The notes under the pieces were generated by a model that saw nothing but the letters and a program-made list of their open reading frames with translations, searched no databases and was not told where the DNA came from. From contig NC_081410.1 in assembly GCF_030272615.1 (NCBI RefSeq), forward strand, positions 503,182,942 to 503,246,941: 64,000 nt of DNA, written 5' to 3'. The stretch's first letter is position 1. Each line of letters starts with the position of its first letter. Made by a program: the position numbers and the translations under genes. Origin of the DNA: Cryptomeria japonica (taxonomy: Eukaryota > Streptophyta > Pinopsida > Cupressales > Cupressaceae). Below are positions 11,699 to 22,600 of the stretch, in pieces.

Positions 11699-12277
11699 GT
11701 AGATATGGTATGAGTGTGTTTGAATATTTAAGAGCAAAAATAAGAAGATCCTTGTGTGAATCAGGTAGACATTATTTGAAGGTTGAAGGAAGGTTATGAA
11801 GGTGTTTTGACACTCATGTTCAGAGCTTAACCGGTATTGAATCCAGCATTGGAGATGCTATTTTGAGAAGTACATTATCATTGGATTTAACCATCTAATT
11901 ATGTAGCCAGTGTGACTCTTATTTTTTGATTGAGCAGTGAGCTATAGGCAGTTGGCCTTTCTGTATGTGCAAACCCCATTTGTATACACATAGTATCATC
12001 TGATTGTGGGTAAGGTTTCCCACCATGGTTTTTCCCTTATCGGGTTTCCACGTCAAAATCTATGTGTTATGTGTTGTGGATGTTGTTTCTTTTCATGTTT
12101 TGTGCATTAAGTTAAACCGATACTTCTATAACTATTAATCTGTTTTACCGGAACTTAAGTTTGGTTTGCCGACATTAAGTTTAAGTTGGAATAATTTGCA
12201 TTTGGAATAAAATTTATTGACAACTAGTTCACAACTGATTCACCCCCCCTCTCAGTTGTCCTTCTCGGGACCTAACA
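11699..12277 (+). repeat. Copia-1 3' LTR, second part
   Basis: It continues the LTR from 4196. The end carries the family hallmark, a C run in GATTCACCCCCCCTCTCAG, then CCTAACA at 12271-12277. The same end is found at 18476 and, in reverse, at 16261. The next base starts the interrupted RNase H frame of Copia-2. Confidence 0.9.
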
Positions 12278-12612
12278 TTCTTAGACATGTCAATAGCTGC
12301 AGATTTATCACAGTAGATAACTACTGGTTCACTATAATTTACCCTAATATCCTTCAACATTTGCCTCATCCAAAAGACTCGAGTACAATTAGTTGCTGGT
12401 GCAACATACTCAGCTTCTACAGTAGATAAAGAAATTCATGACTATTTTTTTTTTATCCATGAAACCAATTTCTTTCCAAGAAATAAAGCTCCACTAGAAG
12501 TTCTTTTCTTGTCATCAGTATCACCTGCCTAATTTGAGTCAGTATATGCACATAAATTGAAATCATCAATTCTAGAATACCATAAACCATATTATGTTGT
12601 TCCTTGTAAATA
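12278..12612 (-). pseudogene. Copia-2 RNase H, truncated
   Basis: The frame continues from RT through a CAYTDSN motif (first Asp) and ends within the motif before the second Asp region, at the residues DMSKN. In Copia-1 this place reads DISKN. The missing remainder was displaced by the Copia-1 insertion. A poly-T run near 12444 and stops show decay. Confidence 0.8.
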
Positions 12613-13500
12613 CTAGAATATCCTCTTTACTGCACATTCATGATTTTCTTTAGGATTACTTTGATATCTTGAAACAATACTTATTGCATTCATAATATCG
12701 GGTCTAGTTTGAGTTAGATATAACAAACCACCAATCATAGACTTATACCTTGTCGGATTTACTGATGTAGAAGTATCCTTGATAGATAATTTCTCACTTG
12801 TAGCCATAGGAGTACTTACCGATTTGGAATTCTCCATACAAAACTTCTTCAACAATTCCCTCAGATACTTAGTTTGATAGATAAAAATCCCTTTGTCAGT
12901 TTGAGTAATCTGCAACCTAAGAAAAATTTCATCTCACCAATCATGAACATTTCAAATTCATTGTTCATGTTGTTAGCAAATTCCATGCACAGTTTATCTT
13001 CTCCTCCAAAAATGATATCATCAAACAAAAATTCAATAATCAGAATATCATTATCAGTGATCTTATAATGTAGATTACTATCAGCATTGCCTTTAGTAAA
13101 ACCAAGCTTCAAAAGATATTTATCCAACCTTGCATACCAAGCTCTAGGAGCCTGTTTCAAACCATATAAAGCTTTCTTCAATTTGCAAACCATATCTTTA
13201 TCATCTGTTAGTGAAAATCCATCAAGTTGCTCAATGTAAACTTCTTCCTCAGGCTCACCATTCAAAAATGCACATTTAACACCCATTTGATAAATCTTAT
13301 AGTTCTTATAAGCTGCATAGGCAAGAAATAGTCTAACAGCTTCAATTCTAGCTATAGGTGCAAATGTCTCACCATAATCAATTCCTTCCATTTGAGAATA
13401 TCCTTTACAAACCAATCTAGCCTTGTTCTTTATAACTTGACCATCCTCATTCAAACCCATTTAGTTCAATAACATTCTTATTTTTAGGCTGGGGAACTAA
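12613..13500 (-). pseudogene. Copia-2 reverse transcriptase
   Basis: Two overlapping frames (12861-13460 and 12613-12915) give RT motifs: [16 protein letters not shown], then [28 protein letters not shown], the [10 protein letters not shown] box, and TRYKSMIGGLLYLTQTRPDI. The motif A aspartate is glycine (MGVK where MDVK is usual), and the catalytic box reads LFDD where YVDD is usual. A frameshift at about 12890 separates fingers/palm from thumb. It is not catalytically competent as written. Confidence 0.9.
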
Positions 13501-13923
13501 AGACCAAGTTTCATTCTTCTCTATTTGATCTAATTCATCTTCCATGGCCTTTAACCAATGTTTATCCTTACAATCTTCAATAACAGTTGTCAGTTCAATT
13601 TGAGAAATAAGACATACCTCTTCATTTGCCAGTTTTCTTCTTGTCATAACTCCCTTGTTTCTATCTCTAATTATTTGATCTTCAGAATGATTTAATCTTA
13701 CATACCTTGGTGTCTTTTGAACTTCAAGTTCACTACTCTGATCATCAGCCATAGTTGAATTTTTGGACTGTGCCGGTGTAACTATCTTAGCTTCCTGTAC
13801 TAGTTGAGGCATCGCCGGTTCAGTTATGATCATTTCCACTGCCGGTTCCCTGTCATATGATATAGAATGATTTTTGTATTGTTCATCCATTTTCACATTA
13901 GCACTCTCCACATTTTTCTGCAA
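13447..13923 (-). pseudogene. Copia-2 integrase-RT linker and RT start
   Basis: A variable Ser/Glu-rich linker ends with ALxxDCKDKHWLKAMEDELDQIEKNETWSLV-type sequence, which marks the RT N-terminus. The linker matches that of Copia-1 (1606-2139) in layout: a patch of TPRYVRLNHSEDQI followed by GVMTRRKLANEEV. A frameshift near 13455 leads into the main RT segment. Confidence 0.8.
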
Positions 13924-14711
13924 TCTTTTCTTATAACATCTATATACTTTCTCTGAATTGAATAACCAAGAAATATCCCTTCATCACATCTAGGATCAAA
14001 CATTCCTATTGAATCATCCCTTTTGATATAGCATTTACTTCTAAATTTTTTGAAATACTTAACAGTAGGTGTATGTCCAAACCATAGTTCATAAAGGGTC
14101 TTACCCGTTTCACCTTTGATGTGAACTTTGTTGAATGTGTAGACTATTGTACTCACTTCTTCTCTCCAGTATATACGAGGCAATTTGGCTTCCATCATCA
14201 TAGATCTAGATGCATCCAAAATAGTTCTGTTCTTTCTTTCAACTACTCCATTTTGTTGAGGAGTCCTAGGTGCAGACACCTATCTCCTGATTCCATTTGT
14301 CTCACAATAACTATTAAATTCATGAGAAGTGAACTCATCGCCATGATCCAATCTTAGACATTTGATTTTCAATCTAGTTTCAATTTCAACCTTCACTTTA
14401 AAGATCTTGAATTTCTCAAAAGATTCAAACTTCTCCTTTAGAAAAGTCACCCACATCATTCTAGAATAGTCATCAATAATCAGCATGAAATACCTATCAC
14501 CGTGAAAGCTTTTAGTTCTTGTCAGACCACATAAGTCAGTGTGAATCAAATAAAGTACATCATTAGATTTATCATGTATGCTCTTAAAAGAACTTCTAAC
14601 TTTCTTACCCAATTGACATTCCCTACATACCGGATTATGAGGCTTCATAATCTTAGGTATATCTCTAACTGCCTTAGTTGGAAAAAAAAAATCAAAATTA
14701 ACATGACACAA
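13893..14711 (-). pseudogene. Copia-2 integrase
   Basis: GAG-pre-integrase cysteines (CREC) are followed by the core. The catalytic triad is present: Asp in LIHTDLCG, Asp in LRLDHGDEF, Glu in GVVERKNRT. Residues near the second Asp differ from the usual RSDxGGEF. One TAG stop at 14280-14282, from a likely CAG, separates the second Asp from the Glu segment; both lie in the same frame. The end has GSKCYI-like and FDPRCDEGIFLGYS motifs. Confidence 0.9.
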
Positions 14712-14726
14712 CCTCTTATGCCATAG

Positions 14727-15191
14727 CTAACTCTCATCAATATGAGCAATCAAGCATGTCTTATTACCAGTGTTCAAGTGAAAGATATTAATTCCTGCCT
14801 GAATATCGGTTGCAATCTCCAAACCAATCTTGTTAATGATTTTGCATTTTCTATCTTTAAACTGAAGTTGAAAACCCTTATCAACCAATTGACCAACACT
14901 CAAAAGATCATGCTTCAAACCTTCTACATAATAGACATTATCAGTGTTATGCTTGCAATCCAAAGAAATAATACCTCTATCTTTGATCATACATGCCTTG
15001 TCATCTCCAAATCTGACTTTACCACCATTGTATTCTTGCAGGGACAAAAATTTCCCTTTATCTCCATTCATATGATGTGAGCATCCACTATCAATTACCC
15101 ATTCATCCTTATCTTCAACTTTTGCTGCCAGGGATTTTTCTTCATTCTTGATAGCTGATTCCGGTTCATCTTCCTTCAAAGCATAGAACAC
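14727..15191 (-). pseudogene. Copia-2 aspartic protease
   Basis: The active site DSGCSHHM is intact, unlike the DSR version in Copia-1. It is followed by GGKVRFGDDKACMIKDRG and YYVEGLKHDLLSVGQLV, as in copia proteases. The segment ends at a stop one codon before the GAG-pre-integrase WHKR motif, in the same place where Copia-1 has a stop. The start is not certain; the segment joins gag through an AT-rich stretch at about 15190-15275 with a frameshift. Confidence 0.85.
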
Positions 15192-15274
15192 TCATTCCTT
15201 TCCATTTCCAAATCCACTAGCAGAGTCTTTTGTCGGTTCATCTCCAGAGTCATCAGTTACTCCTTCCTCATTTT

Positions 15275-16201
15275 CTATGTAGCATTGTTTACTCTTCTTG
15301 AATCTATATCTGTTCGGGTTAGGCTTAAGAGATTTCTTAACTCTTTCCTCAAACTTTGCATTCTTTTTAGGACATCTAGATTCAAAATGACCAATCTTAT
15401 TACATGAAAAAAATTTAAAGATTCTTTTCCTTCATACTTACTTCCAGTTGGTCCTTTAGCTACTCTTCTAGCAAATAAGGCTTCAAGTTTCTCAAGTTCT
15501 TCATCTTCTTTCCTCATGTCTTCCAATTCTTTTGCATATAGGACTTTCCAATCACTTTTTCGGGTAGATGTTGATGATGATCCAAATTCTTCAAGCTCAA
15601 AAGCTGATAATTTTCCAATTAGAATGTCTCTGTTAACTGAAATGTTTGCCATTGTTCTTAACTCATTAATTGCAGTTGCCTTCATCTTGTAAACCAGTGG
15701 AAGGGCTCTCAAGAATTTGGAAACTATTTCATCTTCACTTAGAAATCCTCCACAACATTGAATTCCCATAACAATCTCATTTATTGTTTTCATAAACACA
15801 ACAATTCTTTCATTATCTTCCATTTTCAAGTTTTCATATCTTACCCGGTAACCATCAATAATAGGGTCACCTTCATTAAGAGTTTGCAATTTGTCCCACA
15901 TAACCTTAGCTAATGATTTATTAGTCAATCCCATAATCTGCTGATCAGTAAGTGCACACAAGAGGGCTTCTCTAGCTCTACAATCATTTTCAATATTCTT
16001 ATCCAGGTCTGTAGGAGTAGGATTGCAAGATGCTGAATCATAAGGTGTGTAACCTTTCTCAGTTATCTCCCAAATATCCTTGCCAAGACATATAAGATGA
16101 GTCTCCATTCCAATTTTCCATATCCCATAATTTGTTCCATCAAGCTTACGGATTTCTCTTTTGAAAATAGTTGCCAATGGATTAGAAGTGTTAGGTGTCA
16201 T
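15275..16201 (-). pseudogene. Copia-2 gag
   Basis: A 308-codon frame starts with ATG at 16201, about 45 bases after the primer binding site. It has the copia gag core (LDGTNYGIWKIGMETHL, then KVMWDKLQTLNEGD, then VSKFLRALPLVYK) of the UBN2/DUF4219 type. The coiled C-terminal part (KELEDMRKEDEELEKLE) matches Copia-1 base 1 onward. The zinc knuckle SCNKIGHFESRC is present but in another frame near 15375-15420, so a frameshift broke it. Gag would form the particle and bind RNA. Confidence 0.88.
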
Positions 16202-16245
16202 AAGATCTACCTCAAGCGGTTAATCTTCTGCAAAAGAGGACCAAA

Positions 16246-16257
16246 GCTCTAATACCA
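16246..16257 (-). promoter_or_regulatory. Copia-2 primer binding site (initiator Met tRNA type)
   Basis: The minus strand reads TGGTATTAGAGC, one base different from the common TGGTATCAGAGC site of plant copia elements. It lies three bases after the LTR end. It fixes the orientation and the 5' LTR boundary. Confidence 0.9.
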
Positions 16258-16260
16258 AAA

Positions 16261-17545
16261 GTTAGGATAACCGGTGAACAACTGAGAGAGGGGGGGGTGA
16301 ATCAGTTGTTAACAAATTATAACTTTTAATCCACAATACAACCTAAAAACAAATCAAGTACTAGTAAAGAACATATAGATGTCAGTAGGAACAGATACCG
16401 GTAAACAATACAACTTAACAATTAACCAGATAATCAATTTCAAGCAACCATACCACATAACACCATGATTTGTACGTGGAAAAGCTAGAAAGGGAAAAAC
16501 CATGGTGGGAAGCCTACCCATAGTCAAATGATACTTCTACAGAAAGTATGTGTTAAAAAGAGGGGCCTGCACTTGCAGGAAGGCACACTACCTAGAGCAT
16601 ATTTCTCATTACAAAAGAGTCTCACTGACTACAGTGAGGCTACAACCATCTCAAGATAAATGGACAACAATCCAATAGAGTGAACCGCTAGAAATAGAAT
16701 CTACCATGCCTGATTACAGTCTCGGTTAAGCTCAATGCCGGAGGACTAAATCCTCTTCTGAATCCAATTTAAGCACCAATGATCTACCAACTCCTTTGTC
16801 TGAATGATATTACAATATGCGCACATTACATTCCTTGATCATGACCTTTCCAATAACCATGATACACTACAAAGAGTTTATACCTCTTATTTATACAAAC
16901 CCTAAGGCCTAAACCAATTAGGTCAGCCACCTACAGATATTAGAATAAGTTCATTACATGATTCCATATTACAATGATATGCCATGTCGGCTTAAGACCA
17001 AAACAATAATAACAAATCCGTATATCCTCTCGAGGCATGCTAGTAATGTGTAGAGTACACGTTTGCATGATGCCAGTCCATATACTAGATAGGTACCAGA
17101 ACTATTATGGGTCCACCACGCCAAAGAAATGTCTTCAAATAGTTGAAGCATGATCAAAGAACATCTCCAACATCCTAAAATCTATGAAGAAGTTGCACCA
17201 ACACCAACTATGCATCCTGTCACGATTCCTTAATGAAAACTTTGTTGATAAAGCCTTAAACCAGTGTCGGTAAGGGTTTACCAGAGTATATGATAGCATT
17301 CGATTACCAAGCTAATACCAACTAACCAAAATATGCTAATGGAGGATATAACACATGAAATCAAACATACTTCACTGATCCAAACATATCGGAAGTGTCC
17401 AACAGATAGTCTCTTCTGCCGGTAACACTAGATCTTCTATTGTTAACCAAAACTTATCTGTCAGTAACCAACCATAATAGCTAGTGTTGATATCAATGAC
17501 AAAACATCAATGCAACACATAGTCAATATATCCATAATGCCAACA
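16261..17545 (-). repeat. Copia-2 5' LTR
   Basis: On the minus strand it begins TGTTGGCATTATGG at 17545 and ends with the C run CCCCCCCTCTCAG and CCTAAC at 16261. A TATA box, TATAAATAA, lies at 16887-16895. It is about 1.29 kb and homologous to the Copia-1 LTR and to the two fragments on its right. Confidence 0.92.
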
Positions 17546-18476
17546 TAAGTGGTGTTGGTGCAGTTTCTACATGGATTTCAGGATGCTGAAGATGTTCTTT
17601 GATCATGCTTCAAATGCTTGAAGACATTGCTTTGGCATGGTAGACCCAGAATAGGTTCGGTACCTATCTAGGTTATGGACTGGTATCATGATAATGTGTA
17701 CTCTAAATTTTACCGAGATGTTTCGAGATGATCTATGGATTTGTTATTATTGTTTTGGTCTTAAGCCGACATGGCATATCATTGTAATATGGAATTATGT
17801 AATGATCTTATTGTAATATCTTATAGGTGGCCGACCTAATTGGTTTAGGTCTTAGGGTATGTATAAAATGATGTAAGATATCATTGTAGATCATGGGGAT
17901 TATGTGTCATGGTCTTGGAATGCAATATCATATCCGAAGGAGATTTGGTCGATCATAGGTGATCGAATTGGGATTAAGGAAGAGTCAAAGGCCTCCAATA
18001 TTGAGCTTAACCGAGACTTTAATCAAACATGGTAGATGTTATTTTTGGAAGTTCACTCTATTGGATTGTTGTCCATTTATCTTGAGATGGTTGTAGCCTC
18101 TCTGTAGTCAGTGACACTCTTTTGTAATGAGTAGTACGCCCTAGGCAGTGTGCCTTCTTGCATGTGTAGGACCCTCATTGTATCACATACTTTCTATAGA
18201 AGTATCATCTGATTGTGGGTAGGCTTCCCACCGTGGTTTTTCCCTTTCCTGGTTTTCCATGTACAAATCATAGTATTATGTGGTATGGTTGCTTTGCATT
18301 AATTATCTAGTTAATTGTTAAGTTGTATTGTTTACCAGTATCTATTCCTACTGGCATTTGTATGTGCTTTACTGGTACTTGATCTGTTTTAAGGTTGTAT
18401 TGTGGATTAAAAGTTATAATCCATTAACAACTGACTCACCCCCCCCCCTCTCAGTTGTTCATCAATTATCCTAACA
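17546..18476 (+). repeat. LTR of a third copy of the Copia-1/2 family, 5' truncated
   Basis: The plus strand matches the reverse complement of 16261-17214 (LTR position about 331 to the end) and ends CCTAACA at 18476. It begins exactly at the terminus of Copia-2, so Copia-2 most likely inserted into this LTR, and its missing first 330 bases should lie beyond the left end of Copia-2. With 16261-17214 it forms an inverted repeat of about 0.93 kb per arm. Confidence 0.88.
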
Positions 18477-18957
18477 CTATCCACACGTTACATTAATGTC
18501 AGTCCATAACCTAGATCAACTGGGACCAAGTATAGGTCCACACACTTCAACAATGATCTCCAACCGCCAAGTCTCAAACATGATCACCAATAACATCCTG
18601 AAACTCCATCAGAAGCTGCACCAACACCACTTATGTAATTCATCAAATATCTCCACCAAAAGATCTGCCAATGAAACCCTCACTGGAACCAAAAACCAAT
18701 CTTCTAAGCGAGCAGGATAGTATCCAATCACCAGACCAAAACCGACTAACCAAATATGAGTATAAGTATTATGAACAAGCCAATTCCATCACCAGATTGT
18801 ATTGGAGCCTATCAGATCATGTCGGATCAAAGTTAACCAAAAACCACTTAACCTACGAGGACCAAAAGGGTGTCGGTAAAGCTTCCAAATAGCTAGTGTT
18901 GATATCAATGACAAAACATCAATGCAACACATAATCAAATCCACCAAATGGCCAACA
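18477..18957 (-). repeat. LTR fragment of a fourth copy of the same family
   Basis: The minus strand starts TGTTGGCCATTTGG at 18957 and carries the family sequence (TTGATGTTTTGTCATTGATA) found at the same place in the other LTRs. It stops at LTR position about 481, exactly where the third copy ends (CCTAACA). The third copy therefore probably inserted here. Confidence 0.82.
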
Positions 18958-19682
18958 ATATTATCCTTGTCTTTATGCTCTAGAAATTTATCTTCTAGAT
19001 TCCTCACCATGCTTGTGACTGCAAATTGTATCTTTCTCTACATTTCTCAGCAAAAACATGCACAATAAAACCCTAAATCTTGAAAAATAAAGCATGCATG
19101 CACTTGCACATCTCCCACACGTGTGAAGGTTGAATATTGAGAGAAATGAATGAAAATAGAGATCTACAATAGGTGTCTATAGAGATAAGTTGTGAAATGG
19201 AAAATTCAATAAATTCCAACACTTCACCTCTTCCTTTGTTTCCTTTTTCATACACATTAACATGTTGACTCATAAATGATAAATCAATAAATTAGTCTTT
19301 CTGCTCATAAAGTTTCTTCAAAACCTTAAATTATTCATATAAAGATGGTGACGGTTTTAACTAGTGTTTTAACTTTAAGTTCCAAACATCAAATTTAAGA
19401 TGTTTAAATAAATACAAAATTAGAAATGTTAATTTATTTTTCCTCATTAATTTGAATTTTTGAATAACCTTTTCCCTTATATTTTCCCAATTTTGCATAA
19501 CACGACTAATCGATGACTTGTAATATAAAATGAAATTTCAAATTATGCTCCAATTAGACTAAAGTCCTCAAACCAATAACATCATTAAAATGAATTTCCA
19601 AAGAATATTAGCACAATTTCAAAGATGTCATCAATAAAATTCTCCATGTAATCCAAGATATAAAATTGAATAAAGTTGTATC
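18958..19682. other. AT-rich sequence, nothing recognised
   Basis: No frame, domain, repeat or RNA gene stands out. It lies between the copia nest and the possible solo LTR and may be old element or spacer DNA. Confidence 0.4.
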
Positions 19683-22600
19683 TGTAGTGCCCCACCTTGA
19701 CTCATCCTTCTCCTTGTACATTTATAGACCTTAATGGCATAGCTTAGTTTACTTTATTATAATATTCAATGGTATTATACTGTGTGCTGACTCTATATAT
19801 ATTTCAGATGCTTATGATGACACTTGTTATTGATGATCATGATATGATGGATTTATATTAACTGTCTCGATATGCACTTTCTATTTTAGATGGACTATAT
19901 GGATTATGAATTTGATAGCATTATGATTATGCTAACCATACTTCCTGATTCTATGTGATGATTTGGTGTTATGATGTGTCTGGTTATTATGTAACTATTT
20001 TTCGTGAGTAGAGACAATGTCATATCACTTATTGCGGGCATGATATGTCGTCGCAACTCTCTACCACTTGCCTATTCATTATGATATATATGTATTGTAT
20101 ATGTTGTGTTTAGCGTTGATGTGGGTTTGTAGGTACCAGACATCGACTCCACCTAGCTTCATAGGTCTGAGCATGTCTTTAAATCCCAATGGCAAGTTGT
20201 TGAAGATGGCATGAGTTCCCCTCATATACTCTAGGTTTAAGTTGTCTACCTTGGTTTCCAGTTGTCTTGGCGTGATTCACCATGTTAGCCAGTGAGTTGT
20301 GGTCTTTTGATGGCTTGTGAGTATGTGGTTATTTATTTAATTAATTAATGTTTGATATATATAGTTTATTGATGATTAAATTAATTGGTGGATTATTATT
20401 ATAGTTTAATTTGATTAATTATTATTTGGTCGATTTATTGTTTAATTAGCATTTATTGGTTTGTTGTTTGTTTCATATTTAATATTTAATATTTATTTAT
20501 TTATTGTTTAATAGTGCTTTTATATTTTAATGTTGATTTATATTTTATTAATGGCTTTTATTTATTTATTTGCTTATACCTTAGTTATTTATTATGTATT
20601 TATGTAGTGAATAATACTTTATGATATTTATTACAATTCTCTTGTTTCAAGGGTAAATGAGTTTATTATTATTTCCTACCTACCGATAAATGATATTGGT
20701 TGTTTGTGTGTTGGGTAAATAAATATAATATATGATGGGTAGGTAAGATATATTGTTTTATGGATTATTTTGATTGGCCGATTTTGAGGGGGGTTTTGGT
20801 TTGGATTTCTTTTATTTAGCAGCCTTAGCTTTGTGATGGGTTACCATTCTTGAGGATTTTTCTTCTTAAACTTGTTTTGGAGCTTGGAATCTTGTTTGGA
20901 GTTTGTTTGGATTTTTGTGGTCACTTCTTCAAATTTCCTTACCATCACTTCAAATCTGAGGCTGGAGGATATCACTCTTTGCATATTTATTTTACTTCCA
21001 TACCTTCTTCATGTCTACATAATAGTCACTGTGTCATGTTTTGGGAAAAGAATTTATAAAGATATCTATAGTTTTGGAAATAATTATTTCATGGAAATTA
21101 TATATTATAGTTTTCTCTATAGTTTTTGGGGAATTTTTCTATTATTCTGGGAAAATAGTGTTACCGTGAGCGCACAACTTTGTGAAAATTCTTTGTCTGA
21201 GATTTCTCTGGTCTCTCGGTGCTTGACCTCTTGTATGTTTCTATTGTTTATGATTTGGACTTGCATTGGTAAAGATCCTTATTGTTTGATTTTGGGGGTT
21301 AGATTGTTTGGGAGTTCTCAGAGAACTCTTCCTATCTGGAATTGTCATAAGGAAGATTTCCTCTGAGAATCTCCATTATTGTGCAATATGGATTGTCTAT
21401 TCTTATAGTTTATCTTCCTCAAGTTTTATTGAGCTTGTGATGATGCTTGTATGAGTTATTAGTCATATGAGACTCTTTGTGAGTCTCTGTGTTTGAGTTT
21501 TGGGTTTTATAGCTGTGAAGTTTGTTTTTTGTTTTCTTTCCCTATTGTCTATGGTTTAGATATTTGAATATGTCATCCTTTTCATTTTTTCAGGGCGTCT
21601 CTTTTGAGCCCTTATTTGGGAAATTTTGTTACTTATATAATTTTATATTCTTGTCACAAATTTTCTGAGTTCGGAAGTGTATTTTTGCATATGCACAAAA
21701 ATAACAAATGCTCTAAAACTTTTAACATATGTGTTGCAGAATGTTGCATATGCATTGTACAAAAGTGTATATGCACTACAAAAATATGCAAATGCGCTAA
21801 ACTACCTTGTTTATGAGTTTTGCTTAGTTTTGACTATTTGTGATGAATTTTCTCAATTTGTCCGTGTACCAGATGCTTTGTTTGAGGTCTGTTGATGCTT
21901 TCCAGCTTTGTGATTTATCTGATTTCATTTTATTCGATAATTTTTAAGCTTTGGTATGTTGATAAGACATACCATAGAGGTTTAGTGCGTCTCCATCATG
22001 TTGATAAGCCATGTTGTGAGAATTGATTTGTTTCTCTTAGCTAGTAAGTTGATGTTCCTTATTGTTGATGTTCATTTCATGATTATGGAAGATTTTGATT
22101 GACTTTGATATGGATTTTGATGCACTATTTTGACATGAGGCTCATTGTTGGTTTATTGATGTTGTTGGCATTGGATTGTTATGGATGCTTCATGATTATG
22201 TGATGTTGTTTATGGATCATTATTGAATGTTGAATTAGAGCCTCCTTGTTATTATTGTTGTTTTGGAACATTCTAGGGGGAGTCGGCTTCCATGTGATGA
22301 CCGAGGTAGTGAGTGATAGGTGGTGAGTTGATAAGCCTCCCATCTAGATCACCAGGGCACATTGGAAGTTTTCCTTATTTATAAACAAGTGATAACATTA
22401 ATAATAAATTAGATGGATTAGTTAATTAGGACTCACCTAATCAAGATAATTAATATTTGAGCCCCGAGACTTGATCCTAGGGAGGATGTTTTAGGATAAG
22501 CTTGGGAAGGCCACTGTGGTGGCAAGTCAATCTCCCTTGATTCTTTCATAGGTTGAGATGGATCTACATGTCTATCGGGGTTATGCCTTGAAGGGTTGTG

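Larger units (their letters stand above)
1..12277 (+). mobile_element. Copia-1: Ty1/copia LTR retrotransposon, 5' part outside window
   Basis: The plus strand carries the copia domain order: end of gag, protease, integrase, reverse transcriptase, RNase H. A polypurine tract and a 3' LTR follow, starting TGTTGG at 3697 and ending CCTAACA at 12277. The LTR is split by an unrelated element at 4197-11693. The right end joins directly to the RNase H reading frame of Copia-2, which is on the other strand, so Copia-1 inserted into Copia-2. Integrase before RT identifies copia. The frame is broken by stops, frameshifts and a deletion in RT, so this copy is dead. It belongs to the same family as Copia-2, judging by protein and LTR similarity. 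Confidence 0.92.
12278..17545 (-). mobile_element. Copia-2: Ty1/copia element, 3' end cut off by Copia-1
   Basis: On the minus strand, from right to left: LTR (16261-17545), initiator-Met type primer binding site, gag, protease, integrase, RT and part of RNase H. The RNase H frame breaks at 12278 exactly where the Copia-1 LTR ends. The rest, with the 3' LTR, should lie left of the window, beyond Copia-1. It is the same family as Copia-1 by protein sequence (for example QQNGVVERKNRTILDA in both). Frameshifts separate gag, protease-integrase and RT segments. Confidence 0.92.

Noticed and set aside
20850-21366. Overlapping plus-strand frames with hydrophobic residues, like membrane proteins
   Set aside because: The T-rich base composition alone gives Phe/Leu/Ile-rich frames; no start context or conserved motif.
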